From Amycolatopsis acidiphila (lineage in GTDB: Bacteria; Actinomycetota; Actinomycetes; Mycobacteriales; Pseudonocardiaceae): DNA of 64,000 nt. A program made the position numbers and the translations under genes. A model generated the notes under the pieces. That model had not been told where the DNA came from. It saw only the letters and a program-made list of their open reading frames with translations, and did no database searches. Positions 33,413 through 46,167 of this stretch are shown here, piece after piece. The stretch is taken from NCBI RefSeq assembly GCF_021391495.1, contig NZ_CP090063.1:3782001-3846000 (forward strand), written 5' to 3'. Every line of letters begins with the position of its first letter. Within the stretch, counting starts at the first letter, position 1.

Positions 33413-34888
33413 TTACAGTGCCACGGTGGGGTGGGTGAGCGGCAGCCCGAGCTGCGCGCGTTCGGTGAGCCAGCGGGTCGGCCGGTAACGCGGGTCGCCC
33501 GTGGTCTCGTGCAGCGCACGCTGCAGCGCGAGCATCCGGTCGGCGCCGATCCGGTCGCCCCAGGCGAGCGGCCCGGCCGGGTAGCCGAGCCCGGCCGTGA
33601 CGCCGAGGTCGATGTCGGCCGGGGCCGCGATGCCCCGTTCGGCGATGGAGGACGCGACGGACACGATCGACGCGAGCAGCCGCTGTGCGGCCGAGCCCGC
33701 GGTGTCGCGGATGAGCGACACTCGCTTGTCCCCCAGGGAAAGGACCGCTGCGGCGTCGTGTGCGGCGGCGAGGTCGGCGGCCGGGGTGACGGCGAGGACA
33801 CGGCGGCCCGTGGGCAGCGACAGCGGGTCGATGCCGAACGTGCGGTCCGCGGGCAGGTCGTGCTCGGCGATCGCGGCCGCCACTGTCGTGCCCCAGGTCG
33901 GCACGAGGACGACCGCGTCGTCGGAAAGCGCTGTCCGCACCGTGGCTCCGGACTCGGCGAGCGCGTTCCGCACAGCCGTTTCGGCGACGTAAACCGGCCG
34001 CACGGGGTCGCCGGTGACCGGTTCCTCGGCCGGCGGTTCGGCGCCGGTCTCGTACCAGCCCCGCCCGGTCTTGCGGCCGTGCAGCCCGGCCGAGACGCGG
34101 TTGGGCGTCAGGTACGACGGGCGCAGCCGGTCGGAGTAGCGAAAGCCCTGCCACACCGACTCGATCACCGCGGCGGTGACGTCCAGCCCGGTCAGGTCCA
34201 TCAGCTCGAACGGGCCCATCCGCAGGCCCAGCACGTCGCGCGCGATCCGGTCGAGCACGACCGGTTCCGCGACCTGCTCCTCCAGCAGCGCCAGCGCCTC
34301 GGTGACCAGACCGCGCCCGGCGTGGTTGATCAGGAACCCCGGGGTGTCCGCGACGACGACGGCGCGGTGTCCGGCGTCGCGCACCAGCGCGGTGAGCGTC
34401 TCGACGATCTCCGGGCGCGTCTTCGCCCCCGGGATGACCTCGACGATCTTCATCAGCGGCGCCGGGTTGAAGAAGTGCAGGCCCACCATCCGCGACGGGT
34501 CGGCCAGCGTCGCGGAGATCTGCGTGATCGGCAGTGACGACGTGTTGCTCGCGAAGATCGTCCCGGCCGGCAGGATCCGTTCGAGCTCACCGAACAGCGC
34601 CGCCTTGGTCTCGAGGTCCTCGCGGACGGCCTCCACGACCAGTTCGACCTCGTCGCCCGGTTTGCCCGGCGAGTCCAGCGGCACGAGCCGGGCCATGACG
34701 GCGCGGGCCTCCTCGGCGGTGGTGCGGCCCTTCTGCACCGTGCGGTCGAGCATCGACCGCACGAAGTCGACCGCCTCGCGGACGGACTCGGGCCGCGCGT
34801 CGGCGAGCTCCACGGTGTGCCCGGCGGTCGCGGCCCACTGGGCGATGCCCCGGCCCATCACTCCCGTGCCGACGATCCTGATTCGCAT
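33413..34888 (-). CDS. 3-hydroxyacyl-CoA dehydrogenase (PaaH/FadB2-like, extended)
   Basis: 491 aa. Rossmann NAD site RIVGTGVMGRGIAQWAA, catalytic region ASNTSSLPIT and HFFNPAPLMKIVEVI, PGFLINHAGRGLV, then the helical C-terminal domain (MGPFELMDLTGLDV). After ~residue 290 a second C-terminal half follows (GYPAGPLAWGDRIGADRML), so it has the duplicated C-domain form found in PaaH-like enzymes. It oxidises 3-hydroxyacyl-CoA to 3-ketoacyl-CoA for the thiolase. ATG start; the next gene in the operon is the dehydrogenase at 32242. Confidence 0.92.
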   Translation of the reverse strand: MRIRIVGTGVMGRGIAQWAATAGHTVELADARPESVREAVDFVRSMLDRTVQKGRTTAEEARAVMARLVPLDSPGKPGDEVELVVEAVREDLETKAALFGELERILPAGTIFASNTSSLPITQISATLADPSRMVGLHFFNPAPLMKIVEVIPGAKTRPEIVETLTALVRDAGHRAVVVADTPGFLINHAGRGLVTEALALLEEQVAEPVVLDRIARDVLGLRMGPFELMDLTGLDVTAAVIESVWQGFRYSDRLRPSYLTPNRVSAGLHGRKTGRGWYETGAEPPAEEPVTGDPVRPVYVAETAVRNALAESGATVRTALSDDAVVLVPTWGTTVAAAIAEHDLPADRTFGIDPLSLPTGRRVLAVTPAADLAAAHDAAAVLSLGDKRVSLIRDTAGSAAQRLLASIVSVASSIAERGIAAPADIDLGVTAGLGYPAGPLAWGDRIGADRMLALQRALHETTGDPRYRPTRWLTERAQLGLPLTHPTVAL

Positions 34889-34903
34889 TGCCGCCTCGCT
34901 TCC

Positions 34904-35659
34904 TCAGCGCAGATAAACCCGGTCCGGATCGACATCCTCACGCAGCAGCCGCAGCTCGGCCTCGCTGGGCGGCTCGACGGTCGCGACCTCGTCGGCGACC
35001 GCGAGGTCCCAGCCGGTGGCCTCGCGCACCTGGTCCACGGTCACGCCGGGGTGCACGGCGACCAGCCGCAGCTGCTCGCCGACCCCGCCGCGGGCGAGGA
35101 CGCCCAGCTCGGTGATCACCTTGGTGACCCCGGCGCCCAGCGGCCGGATGCCCTCGGCGAGCGCCCGGTCGGGGCCCGGCGAGGTGCAGAAGTCCAGCTC
35201 GTCCACAAAGGACCGGCGGTCGTGCCGCCGCATCACCACGAACACCTCGCGCGAGTTGGCCATCACCTCCATGGCACCACCGGAGCCGGGCAGGCGCACC
35301 TTGGGCCGGTGCCAGTCGCCGATCACCGAGGAGTTGAGGTTGCCCCACCGGTCGATCTGCGCGGCGCCGAGGAACCCGACGTCGATGTGCCCGCCCTGCA
35401 GCACGTACCCGAACAGCGCGGGCATCGAGAGCACGGCTTCGGCCCCGGTGATCAGCACCGCGTCCGCGATCGTCTCGGGCAGGTGGGACGGATGCGCGCC
35501 GCACACCCCGGACTCGTAGACGATCTCCAGTTCGGGCGCGACCGTCAGGTGCGCCAGCGCCGCCGCGAGCGTGGGCAGGCCGATGCCGGCGAACACCGTG
35601 CGGCGGGACGCGAGCTCCCGCGACGCGACGACGGACAGCCGTTCCGACGATGTGATCAC
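34904..35659 (-). CDS. CoA-transferase family protein, beta subunit (IpdB-like)
   Basis: 251 aa from GTG 35659, overlapping the alpha-subunit stop (TGTGA). Family features: VFAGIGLPTLAAALA, YESGVCGAHP, FGYVLQGGHIDVGFLGAAQIDRWGNLNSS, and KVRLPGSGGAMEVMAN. These fit glutaconate CoA-transferase subunit B and the related ring-opening hydrolase IpdB of steroid degradation. The classical CoA-transferase catalytic Glu is not obvious in the expected ENG-type motif (here ESGVCG), so hydrolase and transferase remain open. It forms a heterodimer with the upstream product. Confidence 0.85.
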   Translation of the reverse strand: MITSSERLSVVASRELASRRTVFAGIGLPTLAAALAHLTVAPELEIVYESGVCGAHPSHLPETIADAVLITGAEAVLSMPALFGYVLQGGHIDVGFLGAAQIDRWGNLNSSVIGDWHRPKVRLPGSGGAMEVMANSREVFVVMRRHDRRSFVDELDFCTSPGPDRALAEGIRPLGAGVTKVITELGVLARGGVGEQLRLVAVHPGVTVDQVREATGWDLAVADEVATVEPPSEAELRLLREDVDPDRVYLR

Positions 35660-36576
35660 AACCGCCTCCCGTAGTTGACCGGCAGGCTCATCGCCTCGCC
35701 GACGGCCAGCCCGGCCCAGAACTCGTCGCCGAGCTTCGCGACGTAGTCCGCGTGGTCTTCCGTGCCGAAGATCCACTCCGCCATCCAGGCCCGCAGCCGG
35801 TCCGGGTCCTTGCTGATGTGCGACCAGGACCGGTAGAACGCGCCGTCGCGGTCGTAGTAGCCCTGGGCGAACGAGGGGTGCGCGCCACGCGGGCACTCGA
35901 CGACCGCGTCGACGGCATGCGCGGGGATCACGGTGCGGTTCGGGTCGGACCGCACGACCTCGTCGTCGACGATCTCCTCGACCACCACGACGGCCTTCTC
36001 CGCGGCGAACACCGCCTCGGCCTGCACCCCGGTGAGGCCCCAGATCTGGGTGTTGCCGGCGCGGTCGGCGCGCTGCGCGTGCACGATCGTCACGTCCGGG
36101 TTGACCGGCGGCACCACGTGGACCTGCTCGTCGGCGTAGGGCGAGGCGACCTTGCGGATGCCGGGGTTGACCGACGGCAGGTCGCTGCCCGCGTAGGAGC
36201 GCAGCGGGTAGAACGGCAGGCGCTGGGCGCCCGCGAGGTAGCGGCAGATCATGCCGTGGTGGCTGTACTCCTCGAACTGGAGCGGTTCGGGGTCGGCGTG
36301 CTCGATCCGGCGGCGCAGCTCGCCGAGCGAGCCGGCGGAGGAGTTGCCGACGAACGAGGACACCAGCTTCGTCACGCAGCCGCCCGCGAGGAGCTGGTCC
36401 ACCACGATGTCGGCGGTCATCCGCACGATCGTCAGGTCGCGGCGGCCCGCGCGGATGATCTCGTGGCCGGCGGCCGTGGGAATCAGGTGGGTGAAGCCTT
36501 CCAGGCAGACGGTCTCGCCGTCCCGGACGAACGAGGCGACGGCCTCGCGCAGGGTCATCGTCTTGTCCGGGCGCAT
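35656..36576 (-). CDS. CoA-transferase family protein, alpha subunit (IpdA-like)
   Basis: 306 aa from ATG 36576, preceded by GAGGAGAA; a GTG at 36618 gives 14 more residues with a weaker site. Features: DGETVCLEGFTHLIPTAAGHEI, KLVSSFVGNSSAGS, PFYPLRSYAGSDL, VHVVPPVNPDVTIVHAQRAD, and GNTQIWGLTG. It pairs with the beta subunit. It is divergent from the LysR gene, with a dyad between them, so it is probably the regulated head of the operon 36576-32242. Confidence 0.85.
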   Translation of the reverse strand: MRPDKTMTLREAVASFVRDGETVCLEGFTHLIPTAAGHEIIRAGRRDLTIVRMTADIVVDQLLAGGCVTKLVSSFVGNSSAGSLGELRRRIEHADPEPLQFEEYSHHGMICRYLAGAQRLPFYPLRSYAGSDLPSVNPGIRKVASPYADEQVHVVPPVNPDVTIVHAQRADRAGNTQIWGLTGVQAEAVFAAEKAVVVVEEIVDDEVVRSDPNRTVIPAHAVDAVVECPRGAHPSFAQGYYDRDGAFYRSWSHISKDPDRLRAWMAEWIFGTEDHADYVAKLGDEFWAGLAVGEAMSLPVNYGRRL

Positions 36577-36630
36577 CGCCGCGTTCTCCTCGAAGCCGAT
36601 CACGTAGGTCCTGACCACCGTGGCAGCTCC

Positions 36631-36686
36631 ATTGATTACTGTCCAATACCGAGTTGAGGTCAGATCAAGACGGACAGGAAATCAAT
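36631..36686. promoter_or_regulatory. putative LysR operator between divergent genes
   Basis: Inverted arms ATTGATTACTGTCC (36631-36644) and GGACAGGAAATCAAT (36672-36686) flank 27 bases. The right arm covers the ribosome site of the LysR gene, which fits autoregulation; the left arm sits by the CoA-transferase promoter. Confidence 0.6.
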
Positions 36687-36687
36687 C

Positions 36688-37587
36688 ATGGAGCTGCGCT
36701 ACCTCGTGTCGTTCCTGGCCGTGGCGGAGGAGCTGCACTTCGGCCGCGCGGCCAAGCGGCTGCAGATGGCGCAGCCGCCGCTGAGCCAGCAGATCCGCCA
36801 GCTCGAGAAGGAGCTGGGCGTGCAGCTGTTCGAGCGCAACACCCGCTCGGTCCGGCTCACGAGCGCGGGGGAGGCGTTCGTCTCGCCGGTCAATCGGGTC
36901 CTCGACGACCTGGACATCGCCATGCGCGCGGTGAAGGCCGCCGGGCGGGGGGAGTACGGGCGGGTGACCGTGGGGTTCGCCGGGGCGTCGAGCCACGAGA
37001 GCCTGCCGCTGCTCACCCGGGCGGTGCGGGCCGCGCATCCCGGGCTGGAGCTGGTGATGAAGGGGCAGACCTACGCGAACGTGGCGCTGGCCCGGGTCGC
37101 GGACGGCTCGCTGGACCTGGGGTTCGTGCGGCTGCCGGTCAACCTGCCGGGCGTGCGGGCGCGCGTGATCGACGAGGAGGAGATGATCTGCGCGCTGCCC
37201 TCGGACCACCCGCTCGCGAAGCGGAAGCGGATCCCGATCGAAGAGCTGGCCGACCAGCCGTTCGTCAGCTTCCCCTCGAACGCCGGCTCGAGCGTCCGGG
37301 ACGCGACCGTCCGGGCCTGTATCGCCGCGGGGTTCAACCCGCGGGTCGTGCAGGAGGCGCCCGACTCGTACACGATCCTCGCCCTGGTCGCGGCGGGCGT
37401 CGGCGTGACGCTCACGCTCACGTCGTGCCAGCACATCCAGCAGACCGGGCTCGTCTACCGCCCGCTGTCCGGCCCGGGCATCCGGCTGCAGGCCGCGCTG
37501 GCCTGGCGTGCGGACAACCCGTCGGCCGCACTGCGCACGGTGCTGGCGATCGCGGAGGAGGCGTTGCCCACCCCATTGAGACGGTGA
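36688..37587 (+). CDS. LysR-family transcriptional regulator
   Basis: 299 aa from ATG 36688. N-terminal HTH: MELRYLVSFLAVAEELHFGRA, MAQPPLSQQIRQLEKELG, LFERNTRSVRLTSAG. A two-lobed inducer-binding domain follows (GRVTVGFAGASS; DLGFVRLPV; VAAGVGVTLTLTS). Normal length for the family. Its divergence from the acyl-CoA operon and the shared dyad make it the likely regulator of that operon, with a CoA ester or aromatic/acid intermediate as inducer. Confidence 0.93.
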   Translation: MELRYLVSFLAVAEELHFGRAAKRLQMAQPPLSQQIRQLEKELGVQLFERNTRSVRLTSAGEAFVSPVNRVLDDLDIAMRAVKAAGRGEYGRVTVGFAGASSHESLPLLTRAVRAAHPGLELVMKGQTYANVALARVADGSLDLGFVRLPVNLPGVRARVIDEEEMICALPSDHPLAKRKRIPIEELADQPFVSFPSNAGSSVRDATVRACIAAGFNPRVVQEAPDSYTILALVAAGVGVTLTLTSCQHIQQTGLVYRPLSGPGIRLQAALAWRADNPSAALRTVLAIAEEALPTPLRR

Positions 37588-37682
37588 GCGTTTCACTGCG
37601 CCCTGGATTTGGTATTGGACGCGTCTAGCTGCTTTTTGACACGGTGTCCGGGTTTGTGTTCCACGGTCTCAAGGGAGAGCAC

Positions 37683-38981
37683 ATGAGCGCGGCGACACGC
37701 GCCGGCATCGGATCCTTCATCGGCTCCACCATCGAATGGTTCGACTTCTACGTCTACGGGACCGCGTCCGCGCTGGTCTTCGACAAGGTGTTCTTCCCCG
37801 AGCTCGACGGCGCCGTGGGCACCCTGGTCGCGTTCGCCACCTTCTGGGTCGGCTTCCTCGCGCGGCCGCTCGGCGGGGTGATCTTCGGGCACTACGGCGA
37901 CCGGCTCGGCCGGAAGAAGACGCTGGTGATCACGCTGCTGATGATGGGCGTCTCGACCACGCTCATCGGCGTGCTGCCCGGGTACGCCTCGATCGGCGTG
38001 GCTGCGCCGATCCTGCTGGTGTGCATCCGGATGGTCCAGGGGATCGGGCTCGGCGGTGAGTGGGGCGGCTCGGTGCTCATCGCCTCCGAGCACGCGCCCA
38101 AGGGCAAGTCGGTGCTGTACGGCGCCTTCGCCCAGCAGGGTTCGCCGGTGGGCAACACGCTGAGCACGGTCAGCTTCCTCGCCATCAGCCGGCTGCCCGA
38201 CCAGGCGTTCGTCGACTGAGGCTGGCGGGTGCCGTTCCTCGCCTCGGCGCTGTTGGTGATCGTCGGGCTGTTCATCCGGCTGCGGGTGGCCGAGTCGCCC
38301 GCGATGGCGCAGCTGATCGAGTCGCGGAAGGTCGCGAAGATGCCGCTGGGGGAGGTGCTGCGCACGCAGCCGGTGCTGATCGTGCTCGGGATCGGCGCCT
38401 GCACGATCGGCCTGTCGGCGACGTACTTCAAGTCGACGTTCGCGCTGTCCTGGGCGACCTCGGACCTGGGCTTCGACAAGAGCTCGTTCCTCACGATCAT
38501 CCTCGTGGCGAACATCGTGCAGATCCTGGTGCAGCCGTGGGGTGCGGTGATCGCGACGCGGATGCGCAGCTGGACCCGCGCGGTGTGCGTGATGCTGCTG
38601 CCGGAGATCGTGCTGCTGCCGCTGATGTTCGTGCTCATCGGCACGCAGAACTACGCCGTCGCGATGGTGGGCACGGTGATCGCGACCGTGCCGCACTGCC
38701 TGTACTACGCCGCGCTGGCAGGCATGCTCGCCAGCCGGTTCCCGGCGCACGTCCGGTACACCGGGATCTCGCTGTGCTACCAGCTGTGCGGCACGCTCCT
38801 GGGCGGCACGACACCGATCGTCGGGCAGACCCTGCTCAACTGGACCGGCTCGATCGCCGCGGTGATCGCGTACGCGATCTTCCAGGTGCTGCTCACGCTC
38901 GGCTGCATGGTGCTGCTCCTGCGCCGGCCCGACCACGACGAGAGTGCGGTCCCCGCCCGGGCCGAGGCGGTGACGGCATGA
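37683..38981 (+). pseudogene. MHS-family MFS permease interrupted by an in-frame TGA
   Basis: From ATG 37683 (GGGAGAGC upstream) the frame encodes a metabolite:H+ symporter: SFIGSTIEWFDFYVYGT, GHYGDRLGRKKTLVITLLM, GLGGEWGGSVLIASEH. Codon 179 is TGA (38217) where relatives have Trp in a ..WGWRVPF.. motif; the same frame then continues without gap (GWRVPFLASALLVIVGLF..) to 38981. A single G-to-A change (TGG to TGA) explains it. Without readthrough the product would lack half of its membrane segments. The intact version (432 aa) would import a carboxylic acid, fitting the adjacent catabolic operon. It may also be a sequence error. Confidence 0.8.
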
Positions 38982-39290
38982 CCGTGGCAGAGTCGCTGGC
39001 GCGGTACTACCCGTGAGCGGTGTATAACGCCCTATACGCAGCCGGTCCCGCGGCGTTGCCTCTTCCGGGCTGAGCGACTGCTGTACGAAACAGTTTCGTA
39101 CAGCGAGGAGTGCCGCTGGCCGGGCACGCCCGAGCTCGCTCGCCGCGCTGGCGGCGATGCGCACGAGCCATCCTGAACGCGATCGTCGCCGTGCCGGGTC
39201 GCACCGAAAATCGGGCCCCCCGGATGGGGGTCGTCTGGTCCCGGGCGCCGTCTTAGACTGCGGAGCGCGCCGTGGCGGCGAAGCCGGGAG
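38978..39290. other. intergenic region with a 12-codon frame
   Basis: ATG 38978 overlaps the permease stop and encodes only MTVAESLARYYP before TGA 39016, possibly the start of a lost gene. The rest is non-coding upstream of the response regulator. A dyad GTATA-N6-TATAC lies at about 39022-39037; a weaker GTAT-N8-ATAC lies just before 44825. Confidence 0.4.
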
Positions 39291-39737
39291 ATGATGCTTG
39301 TGCCTCCTCCACCGAGCGAGACCGGGCCGATCCGGCTGCTGCTCGTCGAAGACCATTCCCAGGTGGCGATGGCGCTCGGGGCCGCGTTCGAGACCGTGCC
39401 GGACATCGAGCTGGTCGGCCAGGCCCGCGCCGTCCACGAGGCCGTGTCCGCCACCGGCGAGCACCAGCCCGACGTGGTCCTGCTCGACCGCAGGCTGCCC
39501 GACGGCGACGGCATCGAGGCGATCGGCCGGCTGCGCGAGCAGTGCCCGGCGGCCCGCGTCCTCGTGTTCACCGGCGGGGCGGACCGCTCGGTCGCGGACC
39601 GGGTGGCCGCCGCGGGCGGGGCCGGGCTGCTGCTGAAGGCCGGACTGCTCGAAGACCTGCTCGACACCATCCGCCGGGTCGCGGCCGGCGAGGACTCCTT
39701 CGACGTCGACCTGCCGGGACGGCCTTCGCGCCGCTGA
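39291..39737 (+). CDS. stand-alone response-regulator receiver
   Basis: 148 aa. CheY-like fold: acidic pocket in LLLVEDH, phospho-acceptor Asp in [13 protein letters not shown], Thr in VLVFTGGA, Lys in GLLLKAGL. There is no output domain after ~residue 135. It lies 23 bases upstream of the hybrid kinase gene, so it is a likely partner that relays or buffers phosphate. Two adjacent ATGs (39291, 39294) are possible. Confidence 0.85.
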   Translation: MMLVPPPPSETGPIRLLLVEDHSQVAMALGAAFETVPDIELVGQARAVHEAVSATGEHQPDVVLLDRRLPDGDGIEAIGRLREQCPAARVLVFTGGADRSVADRVAAAGGAGLLLKAGLLEDLLDTIRRVAAGEDSFDVDLPGRPSRR

Positions 39738-39760
39738 CGCCCGGCGCCAGGAGGTACTCG

Positions 39761-44185
<4,425 letters not shown>

Positions 44186-44272
44186 CCACGGGCACGGGGG
44201 AGTGGGGACTTTGGCCCCTTACCCCGCGGCCCCGCCCGCCACGATGCTCTTGACGTGGCAGAGGGAGACCCG

Positions 44273-44815
44273 ATGAGCCTGCTCGACGAATGCGCGGCCC
44301 GCTTCGACTTCGTGGTGCGGGAGCACCACGCGGCCACGGTTTCCCCGTCGCAGGTGTGGGCCGCGCTGCCCGGGCTCCTGGCCGACCCGCCGCGTCTGTT
44401 CGGCGGGGCCGCTGTGCCGAACCGGCAGCGCGCCGGTATCGCGGGGTTCGACGAGTTGCTCTCGACCGCGCGCTGGGTGCTGCTCCGCCGCGACGCCAAC
44501 GAGGTCGTGCTCGGCGCGGCCGGGCGGTTCTGGACGCCGTTCATGGACTGGCAACAGCTCTCCGCCGAGGAGTTCACCACGTTCTCACGCCCGCGGCGGG
44601 CGACCATCGCGGTCTCGCTGGCGGTGCTCTCGTACGGCCGTGGTCAGCAACTGCTGACCTTCGAGGCGCGGGTGCGCAGCACCGACGCGATCGCCTTCCG
44701 GTGGGCCGACTGGTACTGGCAGTCGATCCGGGCGTCGGCCCGGCTGGTCGTGCGCGATCTGCTGCGGGACGTGCACCGCGCCGCGGAGACGGTGCCGCAC
44801 CACGAAGGTGTATAA
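44273..44815 (+). CDS. SRPBCC-like hypothetical protein
   Basis: 180 aa from ATG 44273 (GAGGGAG seven bases upstream). The order helix, beta strands and long C-terminal helix (e.g. WVLLRRDANEVVLGAAGRFW, then FRWADWYWQSIRASARLVVRDLL) fits a START/SRPBCC fold with a hydrophobic cavity. It follows the kinase gene by 87 bases. No catalytic motif is visible; a ligand-binding role is possible. Confidence 0.55.
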   Translation: MSLLDECAARFDFVVREHHAATVSPSQVWAALPGLLADPPRLFGGAAVPNRQRAGIAGFDELLSTARWVLLRRDANEVVLGAAGRFWTPFMDWQQLSAEEFTTFSRPRRATIAVSLAVLSYGRGQQLLTFEARVRSTDAIAFRWADWYWQSIRASARLVVRDLLRDVHRAAETVPHHEGV

Positions 44816-44832
44816 CGACGAATACAGCGCGG

Positions 44833-44866
44833 GCTTGTCCGGCACCGATTCCGGTGCCGGACAAGC
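44833..44866. terminator. bidirectional hairpin between convergent genes
   Basis: Perfect 15-bp stem (GCTTGTCCGGCACCG / its complement) with loop ATTC, placed between the stops of the convergent genes at 44815 and 44888. There is no long U-tract, as is common for actinobacterial terminators. Confidence 0.85.
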
Positions 44867-44887
44867 GAAACAGCCCAGAAAAACCCA

Positions 44888-46165
44888 CTAAGAAGACTGG
44901 TCCAGCAGTGCAGCGAACTTCTGCTTCGCGGCTTCGCGCCGGGTGGGGACGTGTTCGGTGGGCACCTCGCGGGGTTCGTAGGCGCGCAGGATGCGGCGGG
45001 CGACCGTGGCCTTGTGCACCTCGTCGGGCCCGTCGTAGATCCGCGCCGCGCGGGCGGCCCGGTACATCGACTCCAGCGGGAGATCCGTGGTGTAGCCCAG
45101 CGAGCCGTGCACCTGGATGGCCCGGTCGATCACGTTGTACAGCACGGAGGCGCCCCAGAACTTGATCATCGCGATCTCGTTCCGCGCGCCCGCGACGCCG
45201 TCGGTGTCGATCTTCCAGGCCGCGTGCAGCGTCATCAGCCGCGCCGCCTGCATCTCCGCGGCCGAGCTCGCCACCCAGTCCTGCACCATCTGCTTGTCGG
45301 CGAGCACCGAGCCGTGCGTGTAGCGGCTGACGGCGCGTTCGCACAGCATGTCGAACGCCCGTTTGGACTGGCCCAGCCAGCGCATGCAGTGGTGGATCCG
45401 CCCGGGCCCAAGGCGTTTCTGGGCGAGGACGAAACCTTCGCCGGGCTCGCCGACCAGGTTGTCCGCGGGGATGCGGACGTCTTCGTACTCGATCTCGGCG
45501 TGCCCGCCCGGCCGCGCCTCGTGCGCCTCCGGGTCGGCCATCGTGGGGATGTCGCGCAGGATGTGCACGCCCGGGGTGTCCGCCGGCACGACGAACATCG
45601 ACGCGCGCCGTCGGGGGTGCGCGTCGGGGTCGGTCACCGCCATCACGATGAGGAAGTCCGCGACGGAGGCGTTGGAGGTGAACCACTTGTGCCCGTTGAT
45701 CACCCAGTCGTCCCCGTCGCGCACCGCGCGCGTGCTCAGCAGGGTCGGGTCCGCGCCGGCGCCGGGTTCGGTCATCGAGAACGCGCTGCGCAGCTTGCCG
45801 TCCAGCAGCGGGTACATCCACTTCTGCTTCTGCTCCTCGGTCGCGCCGACGGCGAGCAGCTCGGCGTTGCCGGAGTCGGGCGCGTTGTTGCCGAAGACCG
45901 GGGGCGCGTAACCGCACTGGCCGAGGATCTCGTGCATCAGCCCGAGCTTGACCTGGCCGAAGCCGCCACCGCCGAGCTCCGGTGGCAGGTGCGCCGCCCA
46001 CAGCCCGCGCTTCTTCACCTCCTCCTTCAGCGGGTCCGTCGCACGGGCGAACGCGTGAGCGTCCAGCCGCACGGTCTCCAGCGGGATGATCTCGTCACGG
46101 ACGAACCCCCGCATCCACTCCAGCTGCTCCTCGAACTCCGGTTCGGTGGAGAAGTCCCATGCCAT
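44888..46165 (-). CDS. acyl-CoA dehydrogenase (long-chain/ACAD11-like)
   Basis: 425 aa from ATG 46165. Landmarks: LWAAHLPPELGGGGFGQV, FSMTEPGAGADPTLL, HKWFTSNASVADFL, RIHHCMRWLGQSKRAFDML, QVHGSLGYTTDLPLESMYR, and IYDGPDEVHKATVARR. The last motif carries Asp where short-chain enzymes have the base Glu, the form seen in ACAD10/11-type enzymes whose Glu lies elsewhere. The gene follows the CoA ligase by two bases, so ligase product is passed straight to it; both are downstream of a TetR gene. Confidence 0.9.
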   Translation of the reverse strand: MAWDFSTEPEFEEQLEWMRGFVRDEIIPLETVRLDAHAFARATDPLKEEVKKRGLWAAHLPPELGGGGFGQVKLGLMHEILGQCGYAPPVFGNNAPDSGNAELLAVGATEEQKQKWMYPLLDGKLRSAFSMTEPGAGADPTLLSTRAVRDGDDWVINGHKWFTSNASVADFLIVMAVTDPDAHPRRRASMFVVPADTPGVHILRDIPTMADPEAHEARPGGHAEIEYEDVRIPADNLVGEPGEGFVLAQKRLGPGRIHHCMRWLGQSKRAFDMLCERAVSRYTHGSVLADKQMVQDWVASSAAEMQAARLMTLHAAWKIDTDGVAGARNEIAMIKFWGASVLYNVIDRAIQVHGSLGYTTDLPLESMYRAARAARIYDGPDEVHKATVARRILRAYEPREVPTEHVPTRREAAKQKFAALLDQSS

Positions 46166-46167
46166 CC

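Noticed and set aside
44196..44225. G-rich/C-rich stem after the kinase gene as a terminator
   Set aside because: Only two 4-bp blocks pair with mismatches between them; the next gene follows in the same direction, so it is weak compared with the hairpin at 44833.
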